A stretch of DNA of 6,143 nt. Origin: Victivallis vadensis (GTDB taxonomy: Bacteria > Verrucomicrobiota > Lentisphaeria > Victivallales > GWF2-50-93). The first letter of the stretch is position 1, and every line of letters begins with the position of its first letter. The position numbers and the translations under genes were made by a program. The DNA is taken from NCBI GenBank assembly GCA_020718525.1, contig DYRX01000257.1:1-6143 (forward strand), written 5' to 3'. Positions 1-6,100 of the stretch are shown piece by piece. The notes beneath the pieces were generated by a model, which had not been told where the DNA came from, did no database searches, and was given only the letters and a program-made list of their open reading frames with translations.

Positions 1-107
1 GTTTAGTCCATCGTGTACGCGAAGCGCTTTTCCGAATCCGGGTCATTCTCGGAGATACTGGCATACTGGGTTCGTATTCAACTAAATTTATAGATTGCCG
101 CTCCGCT

Positions 108-131
108 GATAGCGATAGCGACTACGATTAC
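108..131. repeat. Four near-identical hexamers (GATAGC type)
   Basis: Four consecutive hexamers read GATAGC, GATAGC, GACTAC, GATTAC. The first two are identical and the others differ at one or two positions. The complementary strand reads as TCGCTA/TCGTAG units. Short hexamer tracts of this kind occur in intergenic repeats of PVC-group bacteria as far as I recall, but the length here is modest. Confidence 0.5.
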
Positions 132-145
132 TAAAATTACAAAAA

Positions 146-164
146 ATACAATTTCCTATACGAT
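146..164 (+). repeat. Left arm of a 19-bp inverted repeat
   Basis: These 19 bases are the exact reverse complement of 6125-6143, the last 19 bases of the window. The match does not extend inward beyond this. It cannot be tested outward because the right copy runs off the window. The arms enclose all three genes, about 6 kb. This is most easily read as two oppositely oriented copies of a dispersed repeat rather than mobile-element ends, since no transposase lies between them. Confidence 0.75.
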
Positions 165-358
165 AAACAAGGTCTGGCAGGCGAAAAAAGAAAATAATTG
201 CACATCCGGATTGAAATATCGCCGCAACACGTTATTGTGAAGCATGTTGCACAGCATAAACAAGATGAGGCGGCAAGGAAAATATAGATTTAGAAGTGAA
301 GAAGTCAAGCTCGTAGGAGTTCCGCAAATCCTGTTATTTTGCTGGACGCACGAGAGGA

Positions 359-364
359 TAAAAT
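359..364 (+). promoter_or_regulatory. Possible -10 element for the phosphatase gene
   Basis: TAAAAT lies 55 bases upstream of the phosphatase start and resembles a sigma-70 -10 box. The nearest -35-like hexamer, TTGCTG at 339-344, is only 14 bases away, which is shorter than the usual 16-18. A second AT-rich candidate, AATAAT, lies at 367-372. The assignment is weak. Confidence 0.2.
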
Positions 365-409
365 GCAATAATGAGCCAAATTAGTTCCAAACGCAGTTTC
401 AGTTCATAA

Positions 410-416
410 GAGGTGG
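410..416 (+). promoter_or_regulatory. Ribosome binding site of the phosphatase gene
   Basis: GAGGTGG lies just upstream of the ATG at 420 and matches the anti-Shine-Dalgarno complement GGAGGTG closely. Its position supports ATG 420 as the start rather than the in-frame ATG at 429. Confidence 0.75.
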
Positions 417-419
417 CAA

Positions 420-3107
420 ATGAATGTCATGGGCAGAGTTCTTCAGCTCACGCTGATTCTTGTGTCGTCGGCACTTGCGTTCCTGGCCTTCAAGCTTTCC
501 TTCATCAGGAGACCATTCGAGATTCCGGTCGCCTTTACCTGCATTGACGAAAAGCTTTTTGTCGCGGAAAAGGACGGCAACAAGATGCTGGAGCTCGAAT
601 GGACCGAAGACGGGCGCAGTCTCAGGCTCTGCAAGAGATATGCGATTGAGCAGGACGACAAGGAGAACTACTATATTGTTTTGCAAATTTATCCTGCAAA
701 GGACGGCATGGTCGTTTTGAGCGGCATATACTCGCATTCCAGCCAGGATCTGATCGGTTACAGGTTCCGAAAGTTCAAGTCTTTTTCTGACGAAGCGCAG
801 GACATCCTCAGCTTCTTCTACAAGGATTCGGACAATGATATTGATGTGTCATACTGCGCCGACGAGATGGGAAATTCCTATTTCATCAACCAATGCGCGG
901 GTCGCAGAAATCTATGGAAAGTCCTGGCTGGAACCAGGCCCCTTTCAGCAAGTGCTGGTGAGGCTCTTCCGACTGGAATTATTGAGATGGGTGAAATCAA
1001 TACGCGCATGTCCAACTGGAGCGATTTGACGCTGGGGCCTGACGGCAAGATCTTCGCGCCTTCCGGTGAAACTGCAAAGATCTTTGAATATTCTCAGTCC
1101 GGAGAGAAAATCCGCGAATTCGGAGATGTCGGCTTTGGCAGGAATCAACTGCTCGCCCCCTCAAGCATATTCTTCATCAGACTGCCTGGAAACGAGACGC
1201 CGCTTCTCACGGTTGCAAACAACAGATCCTGGCTGCAGTTCGATTCCGGTGGAAATGTTGTCAACTCGATTTCGCCTCTTGAAATGGGATACCCTTATCC
1301 AGACATTCTGGCGGGTAGGATATATCAGGGGGGGCCTGGCCGGCATTATTCTTTCGATCTTGCGAACAGAGCCGCCTTGCAGATCGGAGACAAAATACGG
1401 GCGGTCTCCGAGTACTCTGAGACACGTCCCCTCCTTTTTCTGATGATTCTGGCATTATCCTTGGCAGTCCTTATGGCATCGTTTCAGCATGCCCGCATCT
1501 CAAGGGGGTTCTTGAATATCAGGGTGCCGTTCTTCATGAAGCTGGCAATGCTCCTCATCCCGATGCTTGCGGCAAGCCTGTACATCACTGGACTCTGGGT
1601 CAAGGCGATCGTGAAGAGGAGCCTCGATGCAGAATCGCTGAGGCGCTCTGCAAACATCTCGCATGCCATTCTCAGCAGTATTTCAATAGAAGACCTCGAG
1701 AAGATACAGAAGCCGGAAGACCGCATGAGCCCCGAATATGACAGAGTGTATGCCTCTGTCTCCAGGATTTCAGAGAACAGCGGAGTGGATCAGATGCCCA
1801 AATGGGCGCTCTACAAGGTACTCGATGGCCGCTATTACTTCGGCATCAACTCCTGGAAAGGACCGATATTCGAACCCTTCATAATTTCCGATGAAAAAAT
1901 CATTTTTTCCAAAGCGCTGGACGAGAAGAAGCCTCAGAGCGGCACATACACGGACAGTTCCGGGGAATGGTTCAGCTATCTTCGTCCTGTGGCAGACAAG
2001 AATGGGAAAATCATCTACATGCTGGAGCTTTATCGGGACACGGAGGGGCTCAACAGGACAAATAGAGAGATCTCATCCAGAGTGCTTGGCGCCATTGGAG
2101 GAACTGGCCTTGCTGTCGGGACGGTCTTGCTCGCATTCTCATATTTTTTCATGCGCCCGCTCCGGAGCCTTGTCAAGGGAACCAAACTGCTTGGCGAGGG
2201 CAATTTCGAGAACAGGATACCGGTCATCTCGCGAGACGAGATCGGAGATCTGGCTATATCCTTCAACCAGATGGTGGAGTCCTTGAAAAAATATATTGCC
2301 GACCTCGCATCCACCACGTCGCAGAAGGAGAAGATGGAGAGCGAGCTCAGGATCGCACACGACATACAGATGAGCATCATTCCAAATACCTTCCCAGCCT
2401 TCCCGGACCGCCCCGAGTTCGACATTCATGCGTCGCTCACCCCGGCAAAGGCAGTAGGCGGCGATCTCTACGATTTCTTTTTCATGAGCGATAACCACCT
2501 TTGTTTCGCAATCGGCGATGTTTCAGGAAAAGGTGTTCCAGCATCATTGCTGATGGCAGTGACAAGGACATTGCTGAGGGCAAAGGGATTTGCCTGCATG
2601 GATATCTCGAAGATCACGACGGAAATGAACATTGATCTGGTCTCTGAGAACAGGCTTGGGATGTTTGTCACTTTCTTTCTCGCCGTCATAGACATCAGAA
2701 GCGGAGAAATCAGATACACAAACGCGGGCCACAATCCGCCTTTCATAATAAGGAAAGACGGGAGAATTGAAAAACTGGAGAATATCCACGGAATGCCGCT
2801 GGGAATAATGAACATGGAGCCATACGAAGAAGACAAGGCAACTCTTTCGCCTGGCGATTCAATCGTCCTCTACACGGACGGTGTCACGGAAGCGATGAAT
2901 GCGGATGAGATCCAGTACGACGAAGAGCGGTTCAAAGAATCCCTTTCAAAAATTTCCGGAAAAAAAGCCGCAGAAGGCATCAATACTCTTCATCAGGATG
3001 TGAATGCTTTCGTCAATGGTGCTGATCAGTCCGACGACATTACAATCCTAGTGTTGAACTATCATGGGCATGCTTTGCTTGACGGTGCGAAGAATTCCCC
3101 TCTTTAG
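420..3107 (+). CDS. Membrane-bound PP2C/SpoIIE-family phosphatase with propeller-like, Cache-like and HAMP regions
   Basis: This 895-residue protein is an RsbU-type serine/threonine phosphatase. Predicted order: membrane segment 7-28; extracytoplasmic region 29-337 with NHL/propeller-like strands (for example LGPDGKIFAPSG followed by KIFEYSQSGEKIREFG); membrane segment 338-355; short Arg-rich cytoplasmic loop 356-370; membrane segment 371-394; extracytoplasmic Cache-like region 395-554; membrane segment 555-577; HAMP 578-627 with RPL and DEIG motifs; helical linker 636-659 (ELRIAHDIQMSIIP); PP2C domain to about 881. The metal-binding acidic residues all appear present: D682 and D685 in GGDLYD, D700 in GDVSGKG, D820 in YTDGVTEA, and D872/D873 in SDDIT. 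Known RsbU-like proteins dephosphorylate STAS anti-sigma antagonists; that substrate is inferred here, as no partner is encoded nearby. The propeller and Cache assignments are from pattern only. The gene appears intact and probably monocistronic. Confidence 0.93.
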   Translation: MNVMGRVLQLTLILVSSALAFLAFKLSFIRRPFEIPVAFTCIDEKLFVAEKDGNKMLELEWTEDGRSLRLCKRYAIEQDDKENYYIVLQIYPAKDGMVVLSGIYSHSSQDLIGYRFRKFKSFSDEAQDILSFFYKDSDNDIDVSYCADEMGNSYFINQCAGRRNLWKVLAGTRPLSASAGEALPTGIIEMGEINTRMSNWSDLTLGPDGKIFAPSGETAKIFEYSQSGEKIREFGDVGFGRNQLLAPSSIFFIRLPGNETPLLTVANNRSWLQFDSGGNVVNSISPLEMGYPYPDILAGRIYQGGPGRHYSFDLANRAALQIGDKIRAVSEYSETRPLLFLMILALSLAVLMASFQHARISRGFLNIRVPFFMKLAMLLIPMLAASLYITGLWVKAIVKRSLDAESLRRSANISHAILSSISIEDLEKIQKPEDRMSPEYDRVYASVSRISENSGVDQMPKWALYKVLDGRYYFGINSWKGPIFEPFIISDEKIIFSKALDEKKPQSGTYTDSSGEWFSYLRPVADKNGKIIYMLELYRDTEGLNRTNREISSRVLGAIGGTGLAVGTVLLAFSYFFMRPLRSLVKGTKLLGEGNFENRIPVISRDEIGDLAISFNQMVESLKKYIADLASTTSQKEKMESELRIAHDIQMSIIPNTFPAFPDRPEFDIHASLTPAKAVGGDLYDFFFMSDNHLCFAIGDVSGKGVPASLLMAVTRTLLRAKGFACMDISKITTEMNIDLVSENRLGMFVTFFLAVIDIRSGEIRYTNAGHNPPFIIRKDGRIEKLENIHGMPLGIMNMEPYEEDKATLSPGDSIVLYTDGVTEAMNADEIQYDEERFKESLSKISGKKAAEGINTLHQDVNAFVNGADQSDDITILVLNYHGHALLDGAKNSPL

Positions 3108-3143
3108 GATTTCTTCAACCTGAATCTGTGTTGCCGCAGGATC

Positions 3144-3158
3144 CTCCCGTTCCGGGAG
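3144..3158 (+). terminator. Hairpin 37 bases after the phosphatase stop, weak terminator candidate
   Basis: CTCCCG, loop TTC, CGGGAG forms a perfect six-pair GC-rich stem. No T-run follows it (the next bases are AATTCGGCG), so it does not meet the usual definition of an intrinsic terminator. It could protect the 3' end or belong to the repeat-derived DNA that follows. Confidence 0.3.
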
Positions 3159-3222
3159 AATTCGGCGAAAAAGGACAATAGCCCGCAGAATCAGACATCT
3201 GAATCCGCATGCCACTTTTTTT

Positions 3223-3265
3223 GATTCGCAGAGCGAATCCTTGGAGTGCCGGCGTGTCAGCGCCG
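3223..3265. repeat. Pair of adjacent hairpins, diverged repeat element
   Basis: GATTCG/CGAATC (3223-3228 and 3234-3239) is followed by CGGCG/CGCCG (3250-3254 and 3261-3265). The stretch 3241-3264 aligns without gaps to 5791-5814 at 16 of 24 positions, sharing TTGGA, TGC and CAG-x-GCC. This suggests two diverged members of one intergenic repeat family. Confidence 0.5.
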
Positions 3266-3528
3266 CTTTATGATTCAAAAGCTATGCATACATAGAGGCA
3301 AAGATCTTCGCTCAAAAAAATGGATTGAGATGTCAGTGTTTATCAGTCTTCGCCTGCCAGCCCAAAACCTTTCATAAATATTTTTCATGAGATGCAATGT
3401 TATTAAATTCCGTTTTTAACTCCTCTTCAAACAAAACGACTCACAAAACACGGGACTGCAAGCAATGGCCGCACATGAATGAAAATCTAAAAACAAGCGT
3501 TGAGTTTCAAAAATGTAATTAGTTGCTC

Positions 3529-3534
3529 TTGACA
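3529..3534 (+). promoter_or_regulatory. Possible -35 element for the LamG gene
   Basis: A perfect TTGACA lies 84 bases upstream of the LamG start. No good -10 sits at 16-18 bases (the hexamers there are TCAGCT, CAGCTT and AGCTTT), so the promoter is doubtful. Confidence 0.22.
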
Positions 3535-3606
3535 AAACCGCTTTTGCATGTCAGCTTTCACAGCAAAGGGGATGGATTTGCAGACCGCTGTTTTCCGATT
3601 CCAATC

Positions 3607-3612
3607 AGGAGG
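3607..3612 (+). promoter_or_regulatory. Ribosome binding site of the LamG gene
   Basis: A perfect AGGAGG lies five bases before the ATG at 3618 and fixes the start. The signal peptide begins directly at this codon. Confidence 0.85.
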
Positions 3613-3617
3613 ATGCA

Positions 3618-4316
3618 ATGAAAAAAATATTTTTGTCTGTTCTCGTCGGAATTCTAGCCGGCGGAGCTCTTGTGGCGCTGGATGAGAAAGCCCTGATCGT
3701 CAATTTCAAGCTGGACAACAATTTCAACGACAGTTCGCCGAACAAACGAGCGCTTCAGCCACTTTCTCAGGGGCAGTCATTCAGCAATGATAAAAATCAG
3801 GATTTTCACTTCGGTCCCAACACGGACAAAACGCTAAAGCTAGGAGCGGTATCAAAGGATATTCCCTCGGACACCTCATCGGGAATTACCTTTTCCGGAT
3901 ATGTTAAAAAGCAGGGGGGGCACAGCTACGGAGGAGCCCTTTTCGCGTTCGAATCTCAGGAAGAGAAAAACCTCGCGCTCGGCGTCCACATTTCCTACGG
4001 ATTTCTCACTTTCACTGCTGGCAAAAAGACATACAGGGACAGCGAAAGGCGTTTTGCGGATGCAGATGGAGAGTGGCACCATGTTGCAATGGTCATTCCT
4101 CCTGAGAGCTCGGGTGGCGAGTTCTCAGCATATTTCGATGGAAAAAAGATCCTGAGCGGTACAGTTGAACGTTTTCCCTCGTACGGGGAATTTCATCTTG
4201 CAGCAATAGGACCGGCAAGCGGTTCTGACGAACAGCATCTCTCTTTTCAGATGGACGATGTTAAAATCTTCAAGCGAGCCCTTTCCGAAGAGGAGATCAA
4301 ATCTCTTGCCGAGTAA
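3618..4316 (+). CDS. Secreted LamG/concanavalin-A-like domain protein
   Basis: This 232-residue protein begins with a Sec signal peptide: two lysines (K2, K3), a hydrophobic core at 4-20, and likely cleavage near A20 in the ALVA/LDE region. The mature part is a single LamG (laminin_G_3/ConA-like) domain. It opens with the characteristic FKLDNNFNDSSPN motif, has GEWHHVAMVIP in the middle followed by FSAYFDGKKI, and ends with MDDVKIFKRALSEEEIKSL, the closing signature of this family. Such domains are beta-sandwiches that often bind carbohydrate or mediate surface contacts. No catalytic domain, anchor or sorting signal is seen, so an enzymatic role is unlikely and the ligand is unknown. The gene stands alone, 510 bp after the phosphatase, and converges on the hydrolase gene. 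A seven-G run at 3914-3920 lies within the frame, which is intact. Confidence 0.9.
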   Translation: MKKIFLSVLVGILAGGALVALDEKALIVNFKLDNNFNDSSPNKRALQPLSQGQSFSNDKNQDFHFGPNTDKTLKLGAVSKDIPSDTSSGITFSGYVKKQGGHSYGGALFAFESQEEKNLALGVHISYGFLTFTAGKKTYRDSERRFADADGEWHHVAMVIPPESSGGEFSAYFDGKKILSGTVERFPSYGEFHLAAIGPASGSDEQHLSFQMDDVKIFKRALSEEEIKSLAE

Positions 4317-4353
4317 GGTGACTCGGCCTTTGAGAGGCATCTCTATAGTTTTT
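4308..4353 (+). terminator. Candidate terminator region of the LamG gene
   Basis: GCCGAG (4308-4313) and CTCGGC (4322-4327) form a six-pair stem whose loop contains the stop codon. A smaller stem, GAGA/TCTC (4332-4335 and 4340-4343), is followed by TATAG and five T residues (4349-4353). No single hairpin has the classic strong-stem plus immediate T-run layout, so this is a weak call. Confidence 0.35.
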
Positions 4354-4360
4354 CAAGGAA

Positions 4361-4385
4361 AATAAATTCACAATCTGAATTTATT
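4361..4385. repeat. Perfect 10-bp AT-rich inverted repeat between convergent genes
   Basis: AATAAATTCA, loop CAATC, TGAATTTATT pairs at all ten positions with a five-base loop. It lies 45 bases after the LamG stop. Low GC makes it a weak terminator by itself, but a symmetrical stem between convergent genes could act on both strands, or serve as a protein-binding palindrome. Confidence 0.55.
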
Positions 4386-4425
4386 AAAATGAAAAACCAT
4401 AGATTAAAAACAGCGGGGCAGGGTA

Positions 4426-4439
4426 GGGGACACGTCTCC
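4426..4439. repeat. Short GC-rich hairpin in the convergent intergenic region
   Basis: GGGGA, loop CACG, TCTCC forms a five-pair stem with one G-T pair. It lies in a GC-rich island (about 4411-4490) inside otherwise AT-rich DNA, suggesting an inserted repeat unit or small structured RNA. I cannot assign it to a family. Confidence 0.35.
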
Positions 4440-4462
4440 TGGCTGAGCTATGCTTCCCTCTG

Positions 4463-4506
4463 AAACTGCCGTTGGAGTTCACGGGGTGTGTTCTTTTTGG
4501 CAGTTT
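4463..4506. terminator. 8-bp inverted repeat with long loop, possible terminator
   Basis: AAACTGCC (4463-4470) and GGCAGTTT (4499-4506) are exact complements around a 28-base loop, and AGTTTT follows on the plus strand. The CTGCC arm can also pair with GGCAG at 4417-4421, so two alternative folds are possible. It lies 67 bases beyond the hydrolase stop. It could end either convergent transcript, but the long loop is atypical. Confidence 0.3.
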
Positions 4507-4572
4507 AGTTTTAAAAAAATGCGGTCTCCGAAGTCGCTCGCTGAATATTAAATGCAAAGAAACGTGGCGATA

Positions 4573-5409
4573 CTACCTCTGATATTCTCTGGGATCTTGT
4601 GGAACAATGTCGAAATCAGGAGTCCATTTTGGAGACTGCGAATAGAACTTGTTTGGATTCTCAAGTAGAATTGCAGAGACATCCTTCTCCGGGTGTCCGC
4701 TATGCCTCATGAAATCGGCGACCTTCACCAGGCTGATTGGATCGGAAATCCCCCAGTCGGCGGAACCGTTCACAAGCATGCGCTCAGTTCCGTATTGCTT
4801 GAGCATGGCTGAAACTCTGCCTGGCGACAGCTTGGAGTAGGGGTAAACTGTCATACCTGCAAAGCATTTTGTCTCGCGGGCATACGGCATGGAGTCTTCA
4901 GTGTTGTGGTCTATTACGATCATCTCTTCCTGAACTCCCGCTTTTCTGATGCATGAAATTGTTCTTTTTATTCCTTCAACCTTGTTCTGATGCGGAAGAT
5001 GGACGATGACAGGCATCTTGAGCCTGCCAGCGATTTCGAGCTGTTTCAAGAAGACTTTTTCCTCGTTGTCGCTTATATTGTTGAAACCTATTTCTCCGAT
5101 TGCAATGCATCTCGGATGGGTAAGGAATGCTTCCATCCCTTCGAGTACCTCGTTCGCCAAGTCAAGATTTTCCGCTTCCTTTGGATTGACCGAAACAGCC
5201 GCATAATGGTCAATACCAAACCTTTCGGCTCGGATGGTTTCAAAATCAAGTATCAAAGAAAAATAATCGAAAAATGTCCCTGCATGGCGTCTTGAGGCAC
5301 CAAGCCAAAATGACGGTTCGACGCAGACTCGTATTCCAGAATCATACATCCTCTGGTAATCGTCTGTCGTTCTCGAATACATGTGAATATGCGGCTCGAT
5401 GATTTTCAT
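4573..5409 (-). CDS. TatD-type metal-dependent hydrolase, ebo-cluster-like
   Basis: This 278-residue protein is a TIM-barrel amidohydrolase of the TatD group. The metal-site residues are all visible: H7 and H9 in EPHIHMYSRTTDDY, E106 in IGEIGF, H137 in VIVHLPH, H168 in VIDHN, and D218 in NGSADWG. It should therefore bind two divalent metals and hydrolyse a phosphoester, amide or ester. The MYSRTTDDY start, EPSFWLG at 31-37, VNPKEA at 74-79 and ADWG at 217-220 differ from classical TatD DNases. They resemble, from memory, the TatD-related hydrolase of ebo-type clusters, which are linked to export or maturation of small molecules. No other ebo gene is in the window, so that role is not supported by context. 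The start is fixed by a perfect Shine-Dalgarno site. Length is normal for the family and the frame is intact. Confidence 0.92.
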   Translation of the reverse strand: MKIIEPHIHMYSRTTDDYQRMYDSGIRVCVEPSFWLGASRRHAGTFFDYFSLILDFETIRAERFGIDHYAAVSVNPKEAENLDLANEVLEGMEAFLTHPRCIAIGEIGFNNISDNEEKVFLKQLEIAGRLKMPVIVHLPHQNKVEGIKRTISCIRKAGVQEEMIVIDHNTEDSMPYARETKCFAGMTVYPYSKLSPGRVSAMLKQYGTERMLVNGSADWGISDPISLVKVADFMRHSGHPEKDVSAILLENPNKFYSQSPKWTPDFDIVPQDPREYQR

Positions 5410-5414
5410 GAGAT

Positions 5415-5420
5415 CCTCCT
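5415..5420 (-). promoter_or_regulatory. Ribosome binding site of the TatD-type gene
   Basis: CCTCCT on the plus strand reads AGGAGG on the coding strand, five bases before the ATG whose complement is at 5407-5409. This is the same spacing as for the LamG gene. Confidence 0.85.
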
Positions 5421-5431
5421 GTCCAATCGGA

Positions 5432-5468
5432 TAAAACTGATAAAATGCGCTAAAACGCTTAAAATGCC
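5432..5468 (-). promoter_or_regulatory. Phased TAAAA array upstream of the hydrolase gene
   Basis: On the plus strand TAAAA begins at 5432, 5441, 5451 and 5460, spacings of 9, 10 and 9 bases, so the motif falls on nearly the same helix face. Three copies continue as TGC or CGC, giving a TAAAA(T/C)GC consensus. The array sits 12-50 bases upstream of the Shine-Dalgarno site, where a promoter or operator is expected. It may bend DNA or bind a repressor. No clear -35/-10 pair was found. Confidence 0.4.
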
Positions 5469-5532
5469 ATCCGATTTGAATTTGGCAAGCCTAATTTCTT
5501 TTTTCTTTTCCCTAAATTTCCGGCATTGCCTC

Positions 5533-5565
5533 TTATCTTTTTTGCGCTTCCTGCTAAAAAGATAA
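5533..5565. repeat. 10-bp inverted repeat with 13-base loop
   Basis: TTATCTTTTT (5533-5542) and AAAAAGATAA (5556-5565) are exact complements. The stem is A/T-rich and lies about 125-155 bases upstream of the hydrolase start. A small ATTG-TTCG-CAAT hairpin overlaps its right edge and is followed by CGG, C and six T residues. The role is unknown. Confidence 0.45.
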
Positions 5566-5644
5566 TTGTTCGCAATCGGCTTTTTTCATGACTCTTATGA
5601 TTCGTTATTGAAATTCAGTATTCAATATTTTCTGTGTTGGTGTC

Positions 5645-5658
5645 CAGCCTTCAGGCTG
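5645..5658. repeat. CAGCCT-TC-AGGCTG palindrome
   Basis: Two exact six-base arms surround a TC centre, within a longer stretch reading TTGGTGTCCAG before the palindrome and TGTC after it. I recall this exact phrase as a common intergenic repeat in PVC-group genomes, but this is memory and not a search result. Confidence 0.5.
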
Positions 5659-5786
5659 TCTTTATTTCTTCAATTTTAATTTTGCAATTCACATTTTGCA
5701 ATCTCGGCAAGAGTTTCGCATTTTTTTATCGCAGAGGACTCCGAGGACAGAGATGACATTGAAGACGTGGACGATTGCCGGCGTAG

Positions 5787-5930
5787 AGCTTTGGACTGCG
5801 GGGCACACAGTGCCATTACTACAAATGCCGCTTTTGCCTTGCCGGAGATTCTTTTCCGGTGGTTTTGCGGCGGATGATCACCGCCAAGAGAAATCGGTGA
5901 ACAATCACCGCAGTCCAAAGAGCTTCGCTC
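5787..5930. repeat. Intergenic repeat element with terminal inverted repeat and nested hairpins
   Basis: A 13-bp perfect inverted repeat, CTTTGGACTGCGG (5789-5801) and its complement (5908-5920), encloses about 106 bases. Inside are four smaller hairpins: GGCAC/GTGCC (5802-5806, 5810-5814), CCGGA/TCCGG (5842-5846, 5855-5859), GGCGG/CCGCC (5869-5873, 5881-5885) and CGGTGA/TCACCG (5895-5900, 5905-5910). Both ends are flanked by AGAGCT-like bases. The layout resembles a REP/MITE-like dispersed element without coding capacity. I associate the TTTGGACTGCGG motif with PVC-group intergenic repeats from memory. Confidence 0.6.
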
Positions 5931-6010
5931 CGGGTTGCTTTTCAACCTTTAAGGTGTCTTTTCTTCGATCCCGATCTTTTGTCTGACCGTAAACAGTTAA
6001 ACCCTCTTAT

Positions 6011-6085
6011 CACGCCAAGCCGCTAAGCCGCAAAGTTAAAGAGAGACAAGAACTTGTCCTCGCACAAAGCCACGGAGCCACAAAG
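6011..6085. repeat. Two diverged AAGCC(G/A)C-type repeat units around a palindrome
   Basis: Unit one (6011-6035) and unit two (6063-6085) share the order CAC, AAGCC-x-C, AGCC-x-CAAAG, with G in the first and A in the second at the variable sites. Each unit contains an internal doublet (AAGCCGC twice; AGCCAC twice). Between them is GACAAG-AA-CTTGTC (6045-6058), a perfect six-base-arm palindrome. Confidence 0.5.
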
Positions 6086-6100
6086 CTCTCACCCGGGAAC

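Larger units (their letters stand above)
1..419. other. Non-coding region upstream of the phosphatase gene
   Basis: No convincing gene was seen here; the short minus-strand open frame at 156-368 has no recognisable domain and lies in AT-rich DNA. The region holds a hexamer repeat (108-131), one arm of a 19-bp inverted repeat shared with the window end (146-164), and the 9-mer ATAAACAAG twice (163-171 and 256-264). The last 60 bases contain a possible -10 and the ribosome binding site of the phosphatase gene. Together these suggest repeat-derived intergenic DNA. Confidence 0.7.
3108..3617. other. 510-bp intergenic region with small hairpins and the LamG leader
   Basis: No gene is supported here. 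The first 190 bases carry several short inverted repeats: 3144-3158, 3191-3202, 3223-3239, 3250-3265 and 3282-3295. The block at 3241-3264 resembles part of the repeat element at 5791-5814. The remaining 320 bases are AT-rich, without clear structure, and contain a TTGACA hexamer (3529-3534) and the LamG ribosome binding site. The leader seems long for a simple promoter, but I recognise no riboswitch. Confidence 0.65.

Noticed and set aside
156..368. Minus-strand 70-residue open frame
   Set aside because: It is AT-rich with no recognisable domain or neighbour logic. It overlaps the left repeat arm and the probable promoter region of the phosphatase gene.
1066..1443. Alternative-frame open reading frames of 120-130 residues inside the phosphatase gene (also 1891-2286, 2030-2425, 2468-2836)
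   Set aside because: The main frame carries recognisable motifs across these positions, so these are shadows.
3213..3239. Intrinsic terminator with T-run at 3215-3222 and hairpin 3223-3239
   Set aside because: The T-run precedes the hairpin on the plus strand and becomes an A-run after it on the minus strand, so the order is wrong for termination in either direction.
3440..3475. Possible cyclic-di-GMP (GEMM-type) riboswitch upstream of LamG, suggested by CGGGACTGCAAGC
   Set aside because: The sequence only partly resembles the GGGACGCAAAGC core. The preceding conserved segment and the closing stem are missing.
5676..5945. Minus-strand open frame of 89 residues and overlapping plus-strand frame at 5696-5986
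   Set aside because: Both cover the hairpin repeat element, have no Shine-Dalgarno site I can see, and encode peptides without domain character. They are better explained as translated repeats.
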